Shown: positions 1 through 6,493 of the stretch, in pieces | Layout: every line of letters begins with the position of its first letter | How positions within the stretch are numbered: the first letter of the stretch is position 1 | DNA from: an uncultured Gemella sp. | Lineage (GTDB): Bacteria > Bacillota > Bacilli > Staphylococcales > Gemellaceae | Assembly: GCF_900766305.1 (NCBI RefSeq) | Contig: NZ_CAAFUZ010000002.1 | Coordinates: 1-8,603 of the forward strand | Reading direction: 5' to 3' | DNA: 8,603 nt | Notes under the pieces: model-generated | Databases searched by the model: none | Told to the model about the DNA's origin: nothing | Seen by the model: the letters and a program-made list of their open reading frames with translations, nothing else | Made by a program: the position numbers and the translations under genes

Positions 1-35
1 AAAGCTTTTATAAAGCGAATTTAGATATCAATAAA
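1..35. repeat. Palindromic repeat, copy 1 (cut by the window edge)
   Basis: Bases 1-35 are the reverse complement of 2217-2251, with the first 19 bases identical and 3 mismatches in the remaining 16. The core GCTTT-TAT-AAAGC (4-16) is a small perfect hairpin. The second copy is a larger imperfect palindrome; here only the core and the right arm (12-36) are visible, and the left arm lies before base 1. It probably belongs to a dispersed intergenic repeat family or a MITE-like element. This is inferred from two copies only. Confidence 0.6.
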
Positions 36-258
36 CCACTGCGTCTATGAGTTATCATCTGAACTTTGTTACATTTTAGGACTTTTGGGTCCCCCCATTA
101 CAATATTACAACTAAATAAATTTTTAAATTATATTAATTATAAAACAGTTTAGATAATTTGAAAATAGTATTTCTATATTTTAGGAGATAAATTGTAAAT
201 TGTAGTAAAATAAATCATTAATTCTATAAAATAAATTTTCAGATTTTTAATAATTAAA
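36..258. other. AT-rich intergenic DNA, no gene recognised
   Basis: No credible gene is seen on either strand. The one compositional oddity is a short GC-richer patch around 78-97, containing a run of six C bases and a weak GGAC/GTCC hairpin in otherwise very AT-rich DNA. One frame is free of stops from 25 to 150 but has no usable start and uses CCC codons that are rare elsewhere in the window. It could be a decayed gene end; I see no recognisable protein. Confidence 0.4.
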
Positions 259-287
259 TTTACATTATTCTGAAAAAATGATATAAT
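259..287 (+). promoter_or_regulatory. Sigma-A type promoter for the ABC transporter gene
   Basis: A -35 box TTTACA (259-264) is followed by a 17-base spacer and an extended -10 box, TGA-TATAAT (TATAAT at 282-287). Transcription would start near 294, giving a leader of about 100 bases before the ATG at 396. The leader is AT-rich and contains an oligo-T run; no riboswitch or strong attenuator hairpin is recognised in it. Confidence 0.65.
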
Positions 288-382
288 CTATTTATTGTCT
301 AAGATTTTTTTTTGAAAAGATAAATTTTACTTTATTGTTAGCTAATAAAACAAGACTATGTGAAGTAATGTATAATAAATGG

Positions 383-389
383 AGAGGAG
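383..389 (+). promoter_or_regulatory. Ribosome binding site of the ABC transporter gene
   Basis: AGAGGAG sits 6 bases before the ATG at 396. It is a strong Shine-Dalgarno match and supports that start over downstream alternatives. A TATAAT at 371-376 lies too close to this site to be the main promoter. Confidence 0.75.
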
Positions 390-395
390 AAGTTT

Positions 396-2012
396 ATGTA
401 TCGTACAAAAAAATACTATGATAATAAGTTGTATATTGTTCAACTTATTACTATAATTTCTATATTGCTAAGAACTATAGTAAATTTAACATCAATTTTT
501 ATTATTCAAGTTATCTTAGATAGTTTGATATCTAAAGATTTTGAGAGAGTTTATCATTTTGTTAAATACTTGATAGTAGTATTAGTATTTTATTTTTTAT
601 TGCTATTTCTTTCTCAATATTTTTTAAGAAAACTTTTCTTTCTTGGAAATTTTTCTGTTTTAGAGTATTTTTATGATAAGTTTTTAAAAAGTGAATATAA
701 TGATTTTAAAGAAGCAAAAAGTGGTGAAATATTATCTAAGTTAACGTCAGATAGTATAAAGATATCAGATTGGTATTCTCAAGGTAAAGTTATTTTAGTA
801 ACGCAGTCTTTTATTTTGTTTTCTATATTGATGTTTATGTGTAGGTATAATGTTTCGATAACACTTATATTATTCTCTGTAATATTGGCGTGCTTCTTTA
901 TTATAAAACAAATAAGTAAGAAGCTTTCGAATTGTATGAAGAGTGAACAGAAATTATTAGGTGAAACTAATCAATATATACTTCAGTCAATATTAGGTTA
1001 TTTTGATCTAAAACAATTAAACAAAGAACAGTACTTTATAGATTACCTTAAAGAGAACATTATAAATAAAAGAATAAAGGTTAATACTGATTTAGCAAAG
1101 TATTTCTCGCTATATGTAGGTATATCCGCTACTGTTGCATTTATACTACCTATTGTCTCTCTATTACTTTCAGTGTATTTTATAATATATAAAGATTTTT
1201 CCGTAGGTTCGGCTATTGCAATATTTTCTACAGTTAGAATGTTAGATGAACCTATAAATTCTATATCAGATAAAATAACTGTTAGGCAGACTGCTCATAA
1301 GATAGAAACTGAATTATCTAAGACTTTCAATAATAAAAGCGATGAAGAGAAAGAACTATTAAAATTAAGTGAATTTAGCAGTGTAAATATGGATATATCT
1401 AGTTTTTATTTTAAAGATAATCTGATTTTATCTGATTTTAGATTAGAAATTAATAAGGGTGATTTTCTAGTTTTAAAAGGAAGAAGTGGTGTAGGAAAGA
1501 CGACGGTATCTAATCTTATATTAAGAAACTTGCAAGAAGGTGCATATAAACTAGATGGAGAAGTCTTAATTAATGAAAAAGATATATATAAGAATAATAT
1601 ACAAATTTTAGGAGAATTTCTAAAAGTAAATCAAGAACCATACATATATGAAGCTACAATAAGAGATAATATTCTCTTAGGGGATTCATATGATGATAGA
1701 CTTGATGAGATAGTTAGATTATTACATCTGCAAGAATTGATTGATAAACTAGGATATGATTATTTATTGAAGGAAAATGGAAAAAACTTAAGTGGTGGTG
1801 AAAAGCAAAGACTAGAGTTGGCTAGAATATTAATAAGGAGACCTGAGTTCATTATTTTGGATGAACCAACAAGTGCTATGAATACAAATTTGAGTGAATT
1901 AATAGTAGAAAATATTTTTAACTACTTAAAAGAACACAATATTACAGGTTTGATAATAACTCATAGTAAGGAATTTGATAAATTTGCCACAGATATTATA
2001 GAAATTAAATAG
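396..2012 (+). CDS. ABC transporter, fused membrane and ATP-binding domains (exporter type)
   Basis: This 538-residue half-transporter would dimerise in the cytoplasmic membrane and use ATP hydrolysis to move an unknown substrate, most likely outward. Residues 1-290 form the membrane domain, with hydrophobic segments near 13-40, 56-76, 131-149, 152-170 and 237-285. Residues 330-538 are the nucleotide-binding domain: Walker A GRSGVGKTT (362-370), Q-loop Gln413, signature LSGGEKQR (465-472), Walker B FIILDEP with catalytic Glu490, and switch His523. The D-loop reads SAMN where SALD is usual. There is no N-terminal peptidase domain, so it is not a leader-cleaving bacteriocin exporter of the ComA type. 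At 538 residues it is slightly short for the family (about 570-600), mainly in the membrane part. It has its own promoter and terminator and no transporter partner in the window. Peptide, lipid and drug export all remain possible. Confidence 0.9.
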   Translation: MYRTKKYYDNKLYIVQLITIISILLRTIVNLTSIFIIQVILDSLISKDFERVYHFVKYLIVVLVFYFLLLFLSQYFLRKLFFLGNFSVLEYFYDKFLKSEYNDFKEAKSGEILSKLTSDSIKISDWYSQGKVILVTQSFILFSILMFMCRYNVSITLILFSVILACFFIIKQISKKLSNCMKSEQKLLGETNQYILQSILGYFDLKQLNKEQYFIDYLKENIINKRIKVNTDLAKYFSLYVGISATVAFILPIVSLLLSVYFIIYKDFSVGSAIAIFSTVRMLDEPINSISDKITVRQTAHKIETELSKTFNNKSDEEKELLKLSEFSSVNMDISSFYFKDNLILSDFRLEINKGDFLVLKGRSGVGKTTVSNLILRNLQEGAYKLDGEVLINEKDIYKNNIQILGEFLKVNQEPYIYEATIRDNILLGDSYDDRLDEIVRLLHLQELIDKLGYDYLLKENGKNLSGGEKQRLELARILIRRPEFIILDEPTSAMNTNLSELIVENIFNYLKEHNITGLIITHSKEFDKFATDIIEIK

Positions 2013-2080
2013 AATTAAGAATAATATTATAAAAAATTATTGCAGATAAGTAATACTTATACATGAAGTTAGATACTAAT

Positions 2081-2137
2081 GACTTAGGATTTTGATTTTA
2101 TTAAAATTAATTTTCCTAAGTCTTTCTTTGTTGTTTT
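2081..2137 (+). terminator. Intrinsic terminator after the ABC transporter gene
   Basis: A perfect 9-bp stem GACTTAGGA/TCCTAAGTC (2081-2089 with 2114-2122) encloses a loop that can itself pair (ATTTT/AAAAT). It is followed by a T-rich tract (2123-2137) interrupted by single C and G bases. It lies 68 bases beyond the stop codon and separates the ABC gene from nrdG. Confidence 0.85.
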
Positions 2138-2216
2138 ATATAAGACATATTTTGAAGAAGCTGAATCAAAAGTTTGAAATTTTAGAAAGTTTTTATGAGA
2201 ATCTTAGATATAGTAC
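2138..2216. other. Intergenic spacer, no gene supported
   Basis: This stretch lies between the terminator and the second palindromic repeat. One + frame has no stop from 2083 to 2241 and reads as a plausible-looking, Lys/Glu-rich peptide toward its end. It has no ATG and no convincing ribosome binding site, and it runs through the terminator hairpin, so I do not call a gene. A decayed gene fragment is possible. Confidence 0.35.
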
Positions 2217-2267
2217 TTTATTAATATCAAATTTCGCTTTATAAAAGCTTTTTAGATATTTAATAAA
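2217..2267. repeat. Palindromic repeat, copy 2 (complete)
   Basis: This 51-base imperfect palindrome is centred on ATA at 2241-2243. The perfect core is GCTTT-ATA-AAAGC (2236-2248). The arms continue outward, TTTATT-AATATC on the left and GATATT-TAATAAA on the right, with a few mismatches and single-base offsets. The left part plus core (2217-2251) matches bases 1-35 in reverse complement, so the two copies bracket the ABC transporter gene as inverted repeats. Transcribed from either strand it would fold into a long AU-rich hairpin. No T-run follows it, so it does not look like a terminator. Confidence 0.65.
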
Positions 2268-2293
2268 CTTTGTTGGGGTTACTTGATAAAATC

Positions 2294-2308
2294 GATTTTT
2301 TAAAAATC
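2294..2308. other. Short perfect inverted repeat upstream of nrdG
   Basis: GATTTTT and AAAAATC are separated by one base, and the sequence GGTTTTTAG follows. It could be a weak terminator or an operator site about 33 bases upstream of the nrdG -35 box, or chance in AT-rich DNA. The surrounding 2268-2340 contains nothing else I can name. Confidence 0.2.
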
Positions 2309-2340
2309 AGGTTTTTAGTCACTCTCTTTAATAAGATAAA

Positions 2341-2369
2341 TTGTAATTTATTTAAAAAAATGATATTAT
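2341..2369 (+). promoter_or_regulatory. Promoter for nrdG
   Basis: A -35 box TTGTAA (2341-2346), a 17-base spacer and an extended -10 TGA-TATTAT (TATTAT at 2364-2369). Transcription would begin near 2376, leaving a leader of only about 16 bases that is almost entirely the ribosome binding site. There is therefore no room for leader-based control; any control would act on the promoter itself. Confidence 0.6.
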
Positions 2370-2377
2370 AAAAATAT

Positions 2378-2386
2378 AAGGGGTGA
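2378..2386 (+). promoter_or_regulatory. Ribosome binding site that fixes the nrdG start
   Basis: AAGGGGTGA pairs well with the 16S rRNA tail. The GTG at 2383 lies inside this site and so cannot be served by it, while the TTG at 2392 is 8 bases after the G-run. This favours TTG 2392 as the true start. Confidence 0.7.
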
Positions 2387-2391
2387 AGATT

Positions 2392-3039
2392 TTGTCTAGA
2401 GAAGAAAAATTAAGAACAATTATTAGTACGATAGATAATTCGGAGTATAGTGCTACTAAGAAAACTACTAACAATAAGTGTATGATGAGAACATTTAAAG
2501 AAGCTAACGATACTTGGCTAGCAGAAGCGTATTCTAAGAAAAAGTATGCTGATTATAAACCATTTCAATTCGTTGATGGAGAGGGAGTAAGATGTTCAAT
2601 ATATCTTAGCGGTTGTCTATTCGCTTGTAAAGAGTGCTTTAATGAAAGTATCCAAAACTTTAATGCGGGACAATTATATACGAAAGAAATAGAAGATCAG
2701 ATAATACAGGATTTAAGTAATTCTTATGTACAAGGACTAACGATTTTGGGTGGAGAGCCGTTTCTTAATACTCAGGTAGCTAAAAGTTTAGCGAAAAGAG
2801 TAAGAGATGAATTCGGTTCAACAAAAGACATCTGGGTTTATAGTGGTTACACATATGAACAGCTCTTAAAAGGTAGTGAGGATAAAAAGGAATTATTAAG
2901 TCTATGTGATGTATTGGTAGATGGCCCATTTATGATTTTTCTAAAAGATTTAAGCCTTAGATTTAGAGGAAGTAGTAATCAAAGAATTATAGATTTAAAA
3001 AATTCTAATAAAGATAATGTAGTACTATATATGGAGTAA
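2392..3039 (+). CDS. nrdG: Anaerobic ribonucleoside-triphosphate reductase activating protein (radical SAM)
   Basis: NrdG reductively cleaves S-adenosylmethionine at a [4Fe-4S] cluster and installs the glycyl radical on NrdD, the class III ribonucleotide reductase that makes dNTPs without oxygen. With the TTG start the protein has 215 residues. Diagnostic features are FVDGEGVR (60-67), the cluster motif Cys75-X3-Cys79-X2-Cys82 that marks NrdG-type activases, the SAM-binding GGEP (120-123), LVDGPF (175-180) and the family signature RFRGSSNQRIID (190-201). The conserved fold starts near Trp42, so about 40 N-terminal residues, with many Lys and Thr and an extra Cys30, exceed typical homologues. 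A start at Met31 or Met32 would remove most of the excess but has no ribosome binding site. nrdD, usually adjacent, is absent here; the gene has its own promoter and terminator. The family assignment is secure, the start slightly less so. Confidence 0.95.
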   Translation: MSREEKLRTIISTIDNSEYSATKKTTNNKCMMRTFKEANDTWLAEAYSKKKYADYKPFQFVDGEGVRCSIYLSGCLFACKECFNESIQNFNAGQLYTKEIEDQIIQDLSNSYVQGLTILGGEPFLNTQVAKSLAKRVRDEFGSTKDIWVYSGYTYEQLLKGSEDKKELLSLCDVLVDGPFMIFLKDLSLRFRGSSNQRIIDLKNSNKDNVVLYME

Positions 3040-3060
3040 GTTTGAATATAATAAAATTAC

Positions 3061-3089
3061 TTTAATTAGTAGTTAATTCATGATATAAT
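3061..3089 (+). promoter_or_regulatory. Probable promoter for the YhgE/Pip gene
   Basis: An extended -10, TGA-TATAAT (TATAAT at 3084-3089), lies 17 bases after a weak -35 TTTAAT (3061-3066). Transcription would begin near 3096, only a few bases before the terminator-like hairpin at 3100-3137. No better promoter is seen between that hairpin and the TTG start at 3166. Confidence 0.5.
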
Positions 3090-3099
3090 AGTTAAGTTG

Positions 3100-3137
3100 A
3101 CAATTAGGGATATAAAATATCTCTAATTGTTTTTGTT
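3100..3137 (+). terminator. Intrinsic terminator after nrdG (or 5' leader hairpin of the YhgE/Pip gene)
   Basis: A 14-bp stem (3100-3113 with 3117-3130) has a single G-U pair and an AAA loop, and is followed by TTTTGTT. It ends nrdG transcription about 60 bases after its stop codon. Because the only visible promoter for the next gene lies before it, it may also form the 5' end of that mRNA. Confidence 0.85.
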
Positions 3138-3150
3138 AATTAAATTATAG

Positions 3151-3157
3151 AGAGGAG
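3151..3157 (+). promoter_or_regulatory. Ribosome binding site of the YhgE/Pip gene
   Basis: AGAGGAG lies 8 bases before a TTG codon at 3166. There is no ATG or GTG in frame near this site, and the TTG start gives the expected N-terminus of the family. Confidence 0.75.
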
Positions 3158-3165
3158 ATTAAAAG

Positions 3166-5316
3166 TTGAAAAATATTATAGAGATTTTTAGAAATGATAT
3201 AAAAGAAGTATTTAGAAAAACTAATACGTGGATAATTATAGTAGGATTGATATTTTTACCATCAATGTATGCATGGCCGAATATACTATCTTCATGGGAT
3301 CCGTATGGACATACTAACAATATAAAAGTTGCTGTGACCTCAGAAGACGCTGGAGCGACTGTTGATGGAAAAGAGTTAAACCTAGGTAATAGTTTAGTTG
3401 AGGGATTAAAAAATAATAAAAATCTAGATTGGCAGTTTGTATCTAATAAAGAAGAAGCTGAAAATGGAGTAAGAATAGGTGATTATTACGCAAGTATAGT
3501 TGTACCAAAAAACTTCAGTCAAGATATGACGTCTGTTAGTAGAACAGAACCTAAGCGAGCCACTATAGAATATACGGTTAATGAAAAAATTAATGCTATT
3601 AGTCCAAAAATAACAAACAGTGGTGCTTCTGCAATAGCTAATAACATTAGTAAAAACTTTGTAGAAACAGCTAATGGTATAATTTTTGAAAAACTGCATG
3701 AAGCGGGAATAAAATTTGAAGAAAATCTTCCGTCGATTGAAAAAGCAAAAGAGGAAATCTTTAAATTAAATGATAACTTTTCTACATATGAAAGTACTTT
3801 AAGTGAATTAATTGGAAAAGTGGAATACGGGTATAATATTTTAAACAATGTTCAAAACACACTTCCAGAAATAGATAGAGTAGCTACAAATAGTATTATG
3901 ATTGCTGATAAGGCTGGAATTACTATTAATAATATTCAGGGATTCAATGAAAGATTATTACCAATTATTAATAGTCATCTTAATGTTGTGGAGGAAGTAT
4001 CTAAAGAAGCTAATGTGATAGCAAAAGAGTTGCAAAAGAAACCAGATAAAACGGAAGAAATAAAGGCAAGACAGAAAGCTTTAGATAGTAGACTACAAGC
4101 GAGTACAGAAAGATTACAACTAGTAAAGAATATTTTTGAGTATTTCAATAAATTATCAAATGAGAGATTATTTAATAATCAACTTGAAAGAGTAACTACT
4201 TTATCGAATGATATTACGGCGATAAAAGAAGTAAATAATAATATCTACAATAAGATGGATCATTATGATGAGATAGCAGATACTGTAAAAGAGGAATTTG
4301 TAAATAAATCTGCTAGAATTAATGAAGTTTCTTCAAATATGAATTCTAAATTGAATGTTGAAGTTGCCCCTTTAATCTCTCAAGTTCTTAGTAAGGCAGA
4401 GGTTAATATCGATAAGGTAAGTGGTATAATTGCTGGGGCACAAGGAGAACTACCTGCAGTAGAAAGAAAATTATCAGAAACTGAGGTGAAAATAAGTAAT
4501 GCATATGGAAAACTATTATCATTACAAGCCCAAATGCCATCTGCTAAGAGTAAAATTCAAAAGTTAACGGATGAAATTAAAAAGGCTGACAGCGGTATAG
4601 ATAAAAATCAACTGTTTAATTTATTAAAGGTTGACTATAAACAACAGGCAGAGTTTTTTGCAAATCCTGTTAAACTTCAAGAGAATAAGCTTTACCATAT
4701 AGAAAACTACGGTTCAGCTATGACACCATTCTATACAGTTCTTTCTATCTGGGTTGGTTCATTATTAATGTCTTCGTTATTAACTACTAAGGTAGAAGAT
4801 GAGGAAAATAAATATAAACCATATCAAAAATATTTTGGTAGAGGGCTACTGTTTGTAATTATATCGTTATTCCAAACATTAATAATTACATTAGGGGATA
4901 TGTATGTTCTTGGAACGCAAGCGACCTCACCATATAGGTTTGTATTATATGCATTATTAATATCGCTGCTATTTTCTTCGATTATTTATACAATAGTGTG
5001 TATTCTAGGAAATGTAGGTAAAGCAGTTTGTATAGTGCTGTTAGTATTACAATTAGGAAGTTCGGGGGGAACATTCCCAATTCAAATGACTTCAGAATTC
5101 TTCCAAGCGTTATATCCAAAAGTACCATTCACATATTCTATAAGTCTACTACGTGAAGCGGTAGGTGGGGTATATATTCCAGCGGTAGAACGTGATATTA
5201 AGATATTATTTATTTATCTAATTGCCGTTCTTGTAGGAGGAGCAATTCTAGTTAGTCTAAAAGCACGTTCTGCTAAATTAAGTAGAGAAAGAGAACGTTC
5301 TAAGTTATTCTTGTAG
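3166..5316 (+). CDS. YhgE/Pip family membrane protein
   Basis: This 716-residue protein belongs to the family of Bacillus YhgE and lactococcal Pip (phage infection protein), which resembles ABC-2 type permeases and the EsaA/YueB proteins of type VII secretion. In Lactococcus, Pip is a surface receptor needed for infection by some phages; the cellular role of most members is unsettled. One N-terminal membrane segment (about 22-40) leads into the family signature SWDPYG (43-48) and the N-terminal domain (KVAVTSEDAGA at 54-64, then a YYASIVVP strand at 107-114). Residues about 180-480 are a helical, coiled-coil-like extracytoplasmic region. The C-terminal domain begins near FFANPV (497-502) and has five membrane segments (about 520-540, 559-580, 591-614, 617-637, 678-697), with the conserved GSSGGTFP (631-638) between the last two. 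The tail is basic and cytoplasmic. It is intact and slightly shorter than Bacillus YhgE. It stands alone, so its partner, if any, is not shown by context. Confidence 0.92.
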   Translation: MKNIIEIFRNDIKEVFRKTNTWIIIVGLIFLPSMYAWPNILSSWDPYGHTNNIKVAVTSEDAGATVDGKELNLGNSLVEGLKNNKNLDWQFVSNKEEAENGVRIGDYYASIVVPKNFSQDMTSVSRTEPKRATIEYTVNEKINAISPKITNSGASAIANNISKNFVETANGIIFEKLHEAGIKFEENLPSIEKAKEEIFKLNDNFSTYESTLSELIGKVEYGYNILNNVQNTLPEIDRVATNSIMIADKAGITINNIQGFNERLLPIINSHLNVVEEVSKEANVIAKELQKKPDKTEEIKARQKALDSRLQASTERLQLVKNIFEYFNKLSNERLFNNQLERVTTLSNDITAIKEVNNNIYNKMDHYDEIADTVKEEFVNKSARINEVSSNMNSKLNVEVAPLISQVLSKAEVNIDKVSGIIAGAQGELPAVERKLSETEVKISNAYGKLLSLQAQMPSAKSKIQKLTDEIKKADSGIDKNQLFNLLKVDYKQQAEFFANPVKLQENKLYHIENYGSAMTPFYTVLSIWVGSLLMSSLLTTKVEDEENKYKPYQKYFGRGLLFVIISLFQTLIITLGDMYVLGTQATSPYRFVLYALLISLLFSSIIYTIVCILGNVGKAVCIVLLVLQLGSSGGTFPIQMTSEFFQALYPKVPFTYSISLLREAVGGVYIPAVERDIKILFIYLIAVLVGGAILVSLKARSAKLSRERERSKLFL

Positions 5317-5352
5317 AATATAATTTTTAAAATAGATATATAATAATAGTAG

Positions 5353-5417
5353 AGTGATTCAAAGGAATTGATTTAATACAGTCAACACTTTTGAATCACT
5401 TCTTTTGTTTGTTTTTT
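5353..5417 (+). terminator. Intrinsic terminator after the YhgE/Pip gene
   Basis: An 11-bp perfect stem AGTGATTCAAA/TTTGAATCACT (5353-5363 with 5390-5400) has a 26-base loop that can pair internally (TTGA/TCAA). A long T-rich tract (5401-5417) ending in six T bases follows. It separates the YhgE/Pip gene from the glycosyltransferase operon. Confidence 0.85.
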
Positions 5418-5445
5418 CATACTAAATGAAAAAACTTAGTATTTA

Positions 5446-5454
5446 TGATATAAT
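5446..5454 (+). promoter_or_regulatory. Extended -10 promoter for the glycosyltransferase operon
   Basis: TGA-TATAAT (TATAAT at 5449-5454) is the same extended -10 seen at the other promoters in the window. No good -35 box is found 16-18 bases upstream, so the promoter would depend on the TG extension. The start would be near 5461, with a leader of about 29 bases before the ATG at 5490. Confidence 0.5.
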
Positions 5455-5489
5455 AAAATGATAAAACCTTAAAATATAGAGGATAAATT

Positions 5490-6491
5490 ATGGTTAAAAC
5501 ATTAGATAGAACCAAAGACATCTTCTTAGATACGATGCTTTTGGGAAATGAAATATTAACGAAAAAAATAAAAACAACTAATAAAACAAAAATTACAGTA
5601 GTCTTAGCAGCATATAGAAGTGTTGATAGACTAGAAAGTATTGTAAAAGACATTTTTAATCAAAGTTTTCAAGAATTTGAAATAATAGTAGTTGATGATC
5701 TTTCTGATTCTGAGATAGAAGAAGCGGTAGCCGTATTAGATAATAACAAAATTAACTACATAAAAAAACAGCTAGGTTCTAATTCGTCAGCGAAAAACTG
5801 TGCTTTGGACTTTGCTAAAGGAGAATATGTAGTTTTTGTTGAAGAGAGTTCAAAATTAAAATCAAATTATTTGGAATTACTATTTAATGAAGTATCACAG
5901 AAAAATCTTGATATAGCAATGTTAACTAGAAATGGTTATCCAAGCATACTAAATGAAACTGTATCATCAGGACAAGATTATTTAATAGAAGAAATTAAGA
6001 GATTAAAAAGTGATTTGAATTATAATGTTACTTCTTGTATTTTTAAGAAAAAATTCTTAGATGTTTATAATTTAAGATTTCAAGAAGATATGTTAGCATT
6101 AGAGAATTTATATTTCAAATTACGTGTCTTTGATGTTGCGGGTAAAGTAAGTCAAGTAGCAAAAGTTGGTTACAAAGATTTACAAGAAAATAAATCTGTA
6201 AGAAACAATGCGATGATTGAAGCTTCAACGAGAAGAATAATGATTGCATTTAATAAAATTGAAGAATTTAAACAAAATAAAAAATATGAAGAAAGTTTGA
6301 ATCTATTATGCGGATATCTACTTTTTGATGTATTAAGAATGCAGGAAAATATGTCCGAGGAAATAGAAATATTAGATCTAATAAAATCAAGAAAAAATTA
6401 TTTTGATAGTGACACATTCATTAATAAAACGATGATAGCAATGTCTCCGATAATGTTTGCAAATCATCTTAACAGAAAGGATAGGAGATAA
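5490..6491 (+). CDS. Family 2-like glycosyltransferase (GT-A fold), possibly inactive
   Basis: Residues 34-135 of this 333-residue soluble protein show the nucleotide-sugar half of a GT2 fold: ITVVLAAYRSVDRLES (35-50), NQSFQEFEIIVVDD (57-70) with the UDP-contacting Asp69-Asp70, SAKNCAL (100-106) in place of the usual ArN motif, and GEYVVFVEESS (111-121). In active members the last motif ends in FLDSDD; here the metal-binding DXD reads Glu118-Glu119-Ser120. The later region LALENLYF (202-209) sits where the catalytic-base ED motif is expected and has Asn in place of Asp. The C-terminal 90 residues are helical with no membrane segment, so it is not a GtrB-type polyprenyl-phosphate sugar synthase. 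AGAGGA at 5478-5483 supports the ATG. It is the first gene of an operon with the GT-C enzyme 2 bases downstream, so it probably acts in the same glycan pathway, either with unusual metal use or as a non-catalytic partner. Sugar and acceptor are unknown. Confidence 0.8.
   Translation: MVKTLDRTKDIFLDTMLLGNEILTKKIKTTNKTKITVVLAAYRSVDRLESIVKDIFNQSFQEFEIIVVDDLSDSEIEEAVAVLDNNKINYIKKQLGSNSSAKNCALDFAKGEYVVFVEESSKLKSNYLELLFNEVSQKNLDIAMLTRNGYPSILNETVSSGQDYLIEEIKRLKSDLNYNVTSCIFKKKFLDVYNLRFQEDMLALENLYFKLRVFDVAGKVSQVAKVGYKDLQENKSVRNNAMIEASTRRIMIAFNKIEEFKQNKKYEESLNLLCGYLLFDVLRMQENMSEEIEILDLIKSRKNYFDSDTFINKTMIAMSPIMFANHLNRKDRR
6483..6487 (+). promoter_or_regulatory. Ribosome binding site of the GT-C gene inside the GT2 gene end
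   Basis: AGGAG lies within the last codons of the GT2 gene, 6 bases before the ATG at 6494. The overlap of this site with the upstream coding end suggests coupled translation of the pair. Confidence 0.7.
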
Positions 6492-6493
6492 TT

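Noticed and set aside
25..150. Stop-free + frame that might be the end of a truncated gene entering from the left
   Set aside because: It begins right after an in-frame TAG, has no start codon, uses CCC codons that are rare elsewhere in the window, and gives no recognisable protein.
371..376. TATAAT just before the ABC gene as its promoter
   Set aside because: The start would fall within the ribosome binding site and there is no -35 box. The promoter at 259-287 is better in every element.
368..421. A 17-codon leader peptide overlapping the ABC start
   Set aside because: The ATG at 368 has no convincing ribosome binding site, and the frame runs through the strong site and start of the real gene.
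2083..2241. Stop-free + frame of 53 codons between the ABC gene and nrdG, ending inside the palindromic repeat
   Set aside because: It has no ATG, only TTG codons without a proper ribosome binding site, and it overlaps the terminator hairpin. Such a length occurs easily by chance; a gene relic cannot be excluded.
2383..2385. GTG as the nrdG start, giving 3 more residues
   Set aside because: It lies inside the AAGGGGTGA ribosome binding site, which is correctly spaced for the TTG at 2392.
3424..3848. Two minus-strand open frames within the YhgE/Pip gene
   Set aside because: They are antisense shadows of a well-supported gene, with no ribosome binding sites or recognisable proteins. The same holds for the minus-strand frames at 5417-5653, 6850-7053, 7081-7269 and 7735-7932.
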